Assembly (NCBI GenBank): GCA_937926545.1 | Contig: CALAZW010000087.1 | Location: 1-64,000 of the forward strand | Length of the DNA: 64,000 nt | Direction: 5' to 3' | Source of the DNA: an uncultured Helcococcus sp. | GTDB lineage: Bacteria; Bacillota; Clostridia; Tissierellales; Peptoniphilaceae | Shown here: positions 59,028 through 64,000 of the stretch, piece after piece | Position numbering within the stretch: the first letter of the stretch is position 1 | Layout of the letters: every line of letters starts with the position of its first letter | The notes under the pieces: model-generated | The model's input: only the letters and a program-made list of their open reading frames with translations | Told to the model about the DNA's origin: nothing | The model's database searches: none | Translations under genes and position numbers: made by a program

Positions 59028-61712
59028 ATGGGAGACGTAAAAGAAGTTGGAAGAAAAAGACAAGATCAAATACTTAAAGAGCTAGCAGCCATGACCAAGG
59101 AGGAGGCCCTGTCAGCCTATCAGGTAGGTCCTGGTGGCTTAAGAGAAGATGAGATTGAGGATAGAAGGCAAAGCTATGGGGAAAACAAGGTGGAGCACAA
59201 GAAGGAAGAGGCTAAGTTTATTAAGCTACTTAAGTCTTTTGCAGATCCTTTCACCTATATCTTAATAGCCCTGGTCCTAGTATCCCTATTTACTGATGTT
59301 ATTTTTGCAGAGCCTGGTCAAAGGGATTTTAAGTCTATTATTATCATAACTTTAATGGTGGTAATATCAGGAGTTTTGAAATTTGTTCAAGAATCAAAGA
59401 GTAGTGATGCGGCTGAAAAACTTTTAGAAATGATAGAAAATACAGCTGCCATTGAAAGACAGGAAACAGGTATTAAAGAAATACCCTTTGATGAAATAGT
59501 AGTGGGGGATTTGGTTTACCTATCTGCTGGAGATATGATTCCAGCAGACATTAGGATTCTGGAAGCCAGGGACTTGTTCATATCCCAATCCTCTCTTACA
59601 GGAGAGAGTGAGCCTGTTGAAAAGTTTTCCAGGGAAGAAGAGGTTGAGGCTCCCATGGAAAGTGGTAACCTGGCCTTTATGGGAACCAATGTTTTAAGTG
59701 GTTCGGCCAAGGGCTTGGTAGTTTCAGTTGGTAAAAATACTATTTTAGGAAATGTTGCTGATTCTATACAAAAATCAAAGGGAGAAACTGGCTTTGAAAA
59801 GGGCTTAAACCAAGTTTCCTGGGTTTTAATTAAATTTATCTTTGCCCTGGTACCAGTGGTTTTCTTCATAAATGGTTTTACCAAGGGGGACTGGATAGAG
59901 GCTCTTTTATTTGCCATATCCATAGCAGTGGGACTTACCCCAGAAATGCTTCCTATGATAGTGACCACCAGTTTGGCCAAGGGAGCCATATCCATGTCTA
60001 AAAAACAGGTGATAATTAAAAACTTAAATTCCATACAAAACCTGGGGGCCATAGATATTCTTTGTACCGATAAAACAGGTACCTTGACTGAGGATAAAAT
60101 AGCCCTACAGTATCATTTAAATATAGAGGGAGAGTCGGATATTAATGTTCTAAGGTATGGTCTTTTAAATAGCTACTACCAAACAGGCTTAAAAAACCTT
60201 ATGGACCTGGCTATTATAGACAAGGCAGAGGAATTAAAAGATGACTATGATCAAATAGACTCAGCCCTAAGCGAATTTAAGAAAATAGATGAGGTTCCCT
60301 TTGATTTTAATAGAAGGAGAATGTCTGTCTTAATTGAGAGTGACTATGGACTTAGGACCATGATAACCAAGGGAGCAGTAGAGGAAATGTTAGATCTGTC
60401 CTCCCATGTGGAGTTGGATGGTAAGACTTATGACCTGGATGATAAATGGCGCAAAACCATAGAAGATAAGGTGAAAAAATTAAATGACAATGGTTTTAGG
60501 GTTATAGCAGTGGCTAAAAAAACCAATTCATCACCGGTTGGAGCCTTTTCAGAAAAAGATGAGTGTGACATGACCATGATAGGTTATCTAGCCTTTTTGG
60601 ATCCACCTAAAAAGTCAGCCATGGAAGCAATCAAGGCCCTGGAAGATAGTGGTGTAGATATTAAAATAATAACTGGGGATAACCTGGAAGTTACCTTAAA
60701 TGTCTGTAAGCAATTAAAGATAGATGTTAAGGACAGCTATTTGGGAGCAGATGTGGAAAAGATGTCTGATGAAGAGATTTACCAAGTTGCTGACAAGACT
60801 ACCATCTTTGCCAAGATGAGTCCTGCCCAAAAAAGAAGGGTGGTTAAAACCCTAAGAGAAGAAGGTCATGTGGTGGCCTATATGGGAGATGGAATCAACG
60901 ATGCGGGAGCCTTGGATGAGGCTGATGTGGGAATATCAGTGGATAATGCAGTAGATATAGCCAAGGAGTCTGCAGATGTTATTCTTCTAGAAAAAGATTT
61001 GATGGTCTTGGAAAATGGAATTTTAGAAGGTAGAAAGACCTATATAAATATGATTAAATACATTAAGTTAACAGCATCTTCAAACTTTGGTAATGTATTT
61101 TCAATTTTAGTAGCCAGTATTTTGCTACCCTTCCTACCTATGGTTGCCATTCAGATTCTTTTGTTAAACTTAATAAATGATTTAATAGGGACAGCCATCC
61201 CTTGGGATAATGTGGATGAGGACATGATAAGAAGGCCCAGGCCTTGGAATGCCTCTAGTATAGGCAGGTTTATGGTTTGGATAGGACCAGTATCATCAAT
61301 TTTTGATGTTCTAGGATACTTTATTATGTATTTCTTTATAGCTCCCTATGTGACAGGAGGCCAGACATTTAAGCACATAAGTGATCCCTTGGTAAGACAA
61401 GAATATATAGCGGTTTTCCATGCTGGTTGGTTTTTGATTTCCATGTGGACCCAAACCTTTATAATTCAAATTATAAGAACAGACAAAAAACCTTTTGTTG
61501 AGAGTGTTGCCTCTAGTAGGCTAAACTTCATAAGTATTGTAGGAGTTTTATTTGCCAGTCTAATACCATATTTACCCTTGGGTAAGTCCATTGGCTTTGC
61601 TCCCTTGCCCTTGATATTCTATCCTGTTTTAATAGGGATAGTAGTGGGCTATAGTCTTTTGCTAAGTCTAGTAAAGTCCAGGTATATAAAAAGGTTTGGC
61701 AGTCTATTATAG
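59028..61712 (+). CDS. mgtA: Cation P-type ATPase, MgtA-like (P3B)
   Basis: The 894-residue pump has the actuator motif SLTGESEPV, phosphorylation site DKTGTLTED (near residue 345), ATP-binding domain, ITGDN and GDGINDAGALDEADVGIS hinge, and ten membrane spans. The AVGLTPEMLPMIVT span and C-terminal NLINDLIGTAIPWDNVD match MgtA/MgtB Mg2+ importers. I use ATG 59028 behind AGGAAGG; TTG at 59010 falls in the terminator T run. No leader riboswitch fits in the short gap. A terminator separates it from sbcC. Confidence 0.9.
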   Translation: MGDVKEVGRKRQDQILKELAAMTKEEALSAYQVGPGGLREDEIEDRRQSYGENKVEHKKEEAKFIKLLKSFADPFTYILIALVLVSLFTDVIFAEPGQRDFKSIIIITLMVVISGVLKFVQESKSSDAAEKLLEMIENTAAIERQETGIKEIPFDEIVVGDLVYLSAGDMIPADIRILEARDLFISQSSLTGESEPVEKFSREEEVEAPMESGNLAFMGTNVLSGSAKGLVVSVGKNTILGNVADSIQKSKGETGFEKGLNQVSWVLIKFIFALVPVVFFINGFTKGDWIEALLFAISIAVGLTPEMLPMIVTTSLAKGAISMSKKQVIIKNLNSIQNLGAIDILCTDKTGTLTEDKIALQYHLNIEGESDINVLRYGLLNSYYQTGLKNLMDLAIIDKAEELKDDYDQIDSALSEFKKIDEVPFDFNRRRMSVLIESDYGLRTMITKGAVEEMLDLSSHVELDGKTYDLDDKWRKTIEDKVKKLNDNGFRVIAVAKKTNSSPVGAFSEKDECDMTMIGYLAFLDPPKKSAMEAIKALEDSGVDIKIITGDNLEVTLNVCKQLKIDVKDSYLGADVEKMSDEEIYQVADKTTIFAKMSPAQKRRVVKTLREEGHVVAYMGDGINDAGALDEADVGISVDNAVDIAKESADVILLEKDLMVLENGILEGRKTYINMIKYIKLTASSNFGNVFSILVASILLPFLPMVAIQILLLNLINDLIGTAIPWDNVDEDMIRRPRPWNASSIGRFMVWIGPVSSIFDVLGYFIMYFFIAPYVTGGQTFKHISDPLVRQEYIAVFHAGWFLISMWTQTFIIQIIRTDKKPFVESVASSRLNFISIVGVLFASLIPYLPLGKSIGFAPLPLIFYPVLIGIVVGYSLLLSLVKSRYIKRFGSLL

Positions 61713-61718
61713 TAGAAA

Positions 61719-61741
61719 AAAAGCAGTCTTTGACTGCTTTT
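61719..61741. terminator. Bidirectional terminator after mgtA
   Basis: The 10-bp stem AAAAGCAGTC/GACTGCTTTT has a 3-base loop. A and T tracts serve both strands, and it touches the stop codon of the convergent FUSC-like gene. Confidence 0.88.
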
Positions 61742-62687
61742 AAAATTTCCATTTTTTATGATCCTTATTGCCGTAAATGGCCACAAACTTTTCCAAATTG
61801 TGCTCGATTTTTATTAGGGTTATAATAATTTTTTGTAGTTCATAGTTGTAGAAGTCTGTATAGGTTTCAATGGAATCTAAGTTATTCTTATGGATTAGGG
61901 GTCTTAGATCCTCCTGGTAGAAATTATTTAGAAGGGCCAAGGTTTCCTCATTTGTTTTAGGTCTAAATTCCAAATCATTAATTTCCAGGATTAGACTTAT
62001 GACCAGCCTAAATTTATTGTTTATTTCCTCAACACTTATAATGTCCACATGGGCATTCATGGCAATCTTGTTATTGTTTCTAAGATTATTGTAATTTATA
62101 TTTATATCCAATAAACTATCCATCAAGGCCTGGCTATCTATTTTATAGTTATTGTCTATGACCATCTTTTTAAAACCATGGTAGATGGTGTCATAGGCGT
62201 TTTTATAGGCTTGGATTAAAAAGTATTCAGGCTTGGGCTTGGCTATGGCAAAGTTTATAAAAAGTCCAACGCTAGCTCCAATGAAGGTATCCAAGAGTCT
62301 ATTGAAGGAATAGATTACAAGCTCCATATCTGAAGTGAAGCTATTGCTCATGATGACTATGAAGACAATAGTTGCCAAGACTAGGGCTTGGGACCAATTA
62401 AACTGGTTACAGACAACGATGATGATTAAGACTCCCAGTCCCATGGTTATAGGGTTTACTAAATTTAGTAGCTGGAAGAGGATGGCCATTAAAACACCGA
62501 CAATGGTTGCCAACATTCTATTTATAGACTTGTCTACAGAATCATGCATATTATTGGCAAGCGAAATAATGGTTGCAGAAGCAACCATGGAAGGGCTTTG
62601 TAAATTTAATAAATTAGCTATAGATACACTTATAATAACTCCAAGAGCTGTTTTTAAGGATCTCATTCCAATAATTTTTTTATTCAT
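61740..62687 (-). CDS. FUSC/aromatic acid exporter-family membrane protein
   Basis: The 315-residue protein has about five to six N-terminal membrane spans (~5-150), starting with GMRSLKTALGVIISVSIAN and including NMHDSVDKSINRMLATIVG, then a ~150-residue cytoplasmic helical domain. This is the layout of the ArAE_1/DUF939 group related to FUSC and YgaD-like proteins. The substrate is unknown; aromatic acids are suggested by family name only. GGAGAGG precedes the ATG. Confidence 0.85.
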   Translation of the reverse strand: MNKKIIGMRSLKTALGVIISVSIANLLNLQSPSMVASATIISLANNMHDSVDKSINRMLATIVGVLMAILFQLLNLVNPITMGLGVLIIIVVCNQFNWSQALVLATIVFIVIMSNSFTSDMELVIYSFNRLLDTFIGASVGLFINFAIAKPKPEYFLIQAYKNAYDTIYHGFKKMVIDNNYKIDSQALMDSLLDININYNNLRNNNKIAMNAHVDIISVEEINNKFRLVISLILEINDLEFRPKTNEETLALLNNFYQEDLRPLIHKNNLDSIETYTDFYNYELQKIIITLIKIEHNLEKFVAIYGNKDHKKWKF

Positions 62688-62729
62688 AATAACCTCTCCT
62701 ACCTATTATATAATATAACCCAAAAAAGC

Positions 62730-62766
62730 AAAAAAATAACCACCTATTAATAGATGATTATTTTTT
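62730..62766 (-). terminator. Terminator after the peroxiredoxin gene
   Basis: On the - strand, a 13-bp stem with several G-U pairs (62735-62747 with 62750-62762) and a two-base apex is followed by a seven-T run. Confidence 0.7.
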
Positions 62767-62791
62767 CGTATATTTAGCTTATAACTCTTGT

Positions 62792-63481
62792 CTAATTATC
62801 TTTTTTGAAAGTTAAGAACCAGTCTTTCATTTCGTATGCATCTTTATCGCCTGCAACTAAATCCATTCTTTCCCTAACTGCTCCACAAGTTCCTGGTGGT
62901 GGTACAATTACGTCTTTTCCTGGTTCCCAATCAGCTGGTAAAGCTACTGCTTCAGCTTCAGCTTTTTGTAATCCTATTAAGATTCTCTTGATTTCTTTAA
63001 AGTTTCTACCTAATGATGCTGGGTAGTAAAGAATTGTCTTAATAATACCCTTTGGATCGATGAAGAATACCGCTCTTACAGCATTTGTATCTGATTCACC
63101 TTGTAGCATACCGTATTTGTTGGCTACGTCCATTTTAATGTCAGCTATTAGAGGAAATTCTACTGTTGGATTTTCAATTCCATTCCAGCTATATCCCTTG
63201 ATAGCATTTAACCATGCTAAGTGTGAGTGAATTGAGTCGATTGATAAACCAACTAATTCTGTATTTAATTCTCTAAATTCATCATGCATGCTTGCAAAAG
63301 TCATGAATTCAGTAGTACAAACTGGTGTAAAGTCTGCAGGGTGGGAGAATAAAATTACCCATTTACCTTCATAATCTGCAGGAAAATTAACTTCCCCTTG
63401 TGTTGTTTCTGCAACAAATTCTGGTGCTCTAGTACCAATTAATGGAAAGTTTACTTTGTTTTCAACGTTCATGTTTTCCAT
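62792..63481 (-). CDS. Peroxiredoxin, Prx6-like
   Basis: The 229-residue thiol peroxidase has the peroxidatic Cys in HPADFTPVCTTEF (near residue 55) and a long C-terminal arm with GTCGAVRERM near residue 208, typical of archaeal/clostridial Prx6-type enzymes. It reduces H2O2 and organic peroxides. It lies 14 bases downstream of perR on the same strand, so both share the PerR-box promoter. GGAGGG precedes the ATG. Confidence 0.95.
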   Translation of the reverse strand: MENMNVENKVNFPLIGTRAPEFVAETTQGEVNFPADYEGKWVILFSHPADFTPVCTTEFMTFASMHDEFRELNTELVGLSIDSIHSHLAWLNAIKGYSWNGIENPTVEFPLIADIKMDVANKYGMLQGESDTNAVRAVFFIDPKGIIKTILYYPASLGRNFKEIKRILIGLQKAEAEAVALPADWEPGKDVIVPPPGTCGAVRERMDLVAGDKDAYEMKDWFLTFKKDN

Positions 63482-63495
63482 ATTTCCCTCCTAAT

Positions 63496-63903
63496 TTATT
63501 TACAATATTTACAAAGTCCTTTAAGGACTATTTCCACATCGTCTATTTCAAAATCATCTAAACCCTTATATTTGTCTGATGCCTTATAAGGGAAGTTATA
63601 TACCCTTTGACACTTGCTACAGACAAAATGACCATGCTCCTCGGTTACCAGGTCAAATCTAATTTCGTGATGGTCTACAGACATGGGACTAACTAATCCC
63701 TTTTCTAAAAACAAGTTTAAGGTGTTGTAGACTGTCGCCTTAGATAAGGTTGGAACTTCAAGTAAAAGTTTTTTATAAATGGTATCCGCTGTTGGATGCT
63801 CCTGATCACTCATAAGATATTCCAAAACCTTTATTCTCTGAAAAGAAGGCTTTATATCTTTTTCTTTTAGTAGTTCAATTACTTTTTCTGATTTATCTTT
63901 CAT
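63496..63903 (-). CDS. perR: Fur-family regulator, PerR-like
   Basis: The 135-residue protein has an N-terminal winged helix (IKPSFQRIKVLEYLM; TLSKATVYNTLNLFLEKG) and a C-terminal metal-binding domain with HHEIRFDL, EEHGHFVCSKC and the CKYC zinc site at the end. Direct neighbourhood with a peroxiredoxin and a PerR-type box favours PerR over Fur. I use the ATG at 63903 behind GGGAGG; the longer frame adds 23 codons that cover the operator. Confidence 0.9.
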   Translation of the reverse strand: MKDKSEKVIELLKEKDIKPSFQRIKVLEYLMSDQEHPTADTIYKKLLLEVPTLSKATVYNTLNLFLEKGLVSPMSVDHHEIRFDLVTEEHGHFVCSKCQRVYNFPYKASDKYKGLDDFEIDDVEIVLKGLCKYCK

Positions 63904-63941
63904 AAAGACCTCCCTTCGAGTAGGTTGTATTGGTTCTTGTT

Positions 63942-63956
63942 TTAGAATCATTCTAA
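63942..63956. promoter_or_regulatory. PerR/Fur box upstream of perR
   Basis: TTAGAATCATTCTAA is a perfect 15-base palindrome (7-1-7), close to the PerR consensus TTATAATNATTATAA. It lies just downstream of the -10, so binding would block transcription (autoregulation). Confidence 0.85.
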
Positions 63957-63960
63957 ATAT

Positions 63961-63989
63961 ATAATAACTCAAAAGATTGGACTTGTCAA
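63961..63989 (-). promoter_or_regulatory. perR-peroxiredoxin promoter
   Basis: On the - strand, TTGACA (63984-63989) and TATTAT (63961-63966) have a 17-base spacer, followed directly by the PerR box. Confidence 0.8.
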
Positions 63990-64000
63990 ATTTAAATATC

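Noticed and set aside
62335..62718. 127-codon plus-strand frame inside the FUSC-like gene
   Set aside because: It is a shadow of the minus-strand gene with low-complexity composition.
1..64000. CRISPR array, insertion sequence, prophage, tRNA or rRNA
   Set aside because: I saw no spaced direct repeats, transposase, integrase, cloverleaf or rRNA-like stretch on either strand.

Overview
This window is AT-rich DNA with strong GGAGG-type ribosome binding sites, consensus TTGACA/TATAAT promoters, T-box leaders and strictly anaerobic energy genes. That points to a low-GC anaerobic Firmicute, probably amino-acid fermenting and perhaps Tissierellia/Peptoniphilaceae-like. The lineage guess is inference from gene content only. 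I saw no rRNA, tRNA, CRISPR array, insertion sequence or prophage.

Layout. 1-3.7 kb: the end of a transketolase fused to an HPr-like domain, then an Spx/ArsC-fold protein, a GT4 glycosyltransferase and an rRNA uridine methyltransferase. 3.7-7 kb: a T-box leader and a TrpX-type ABC importer. 7-9.5 kb: a Gfo/Idh/MocA oxidoreductase and a MATE pump with an operator on its promoter. 9.5-13.8 kb: a Cache-type two-component system divergent from an extracellular FMN/FAD reductase lipoprotein. 13.9-15.6 kb: an ECF sigma factor and membrane anti-sigma factor. 15.7-18.2 kb: feoAB and a FeoC-like protein behind two DtxR-like operators.

18.5-35.6 kb is the metabolic core. A Rex-like site precedes butyryl-CoA dehydrogenase, etfBA and a MaoC/PhaJ-like hydratase. 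Next come an SDR reductase, an alpha/beta hydrolase, a KAS III-like enzyme, a complete Liv-type ABC importer, two tandem CoA-transferases, a second hydrolase, a TetR regulator and an acetyl-CoA acetyltransferase. Together these could convert acetyl-CoA to butyrate through (R)-3-hydroxybutyryl-CoA instead of the usual Hbd/Crt (S)-route, or run related short-chain acyl-CoA chemistry.

35.6-47.7 kb is mostly housekeeping: aldehyde dehydrogenase, MgtE, MurA, RecD2, ComF, threonine aldolase, a YihY-family membrane protein, an S9 peptidase, and a class A beta-lactamase-like protein that has lost its catalytic motifs. 47.7-50.3 kb: a second T-box and a polar amino acid ABC importer with fused binding protein and permease.

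50.3-53.6 kb holds the most striking locus: a flavodiiron protein beside a three-part fusion of acyl-CoA dehydrogenase, EtfA FAD domain and rubredoxin. The simplest reading is a wired path from acyl-CoA to rubredoxin to flavodiiron protein to O2. A promoter-proximal motif (ATGAAAACnTTTTC) is shared between this fusion and the SDR-Liv operon.

53.9-58.9 kb: an Abi_2-family HEPN-like protein and a tiny membrane protein translationally coupled to sbcDC. 59-64 kb: an MgtA-type P-type ATPase, a FUSC-like membrane protein, and a perR-peroxiredoxin operon with a perfect 15-bp PerR/Fur-type box.
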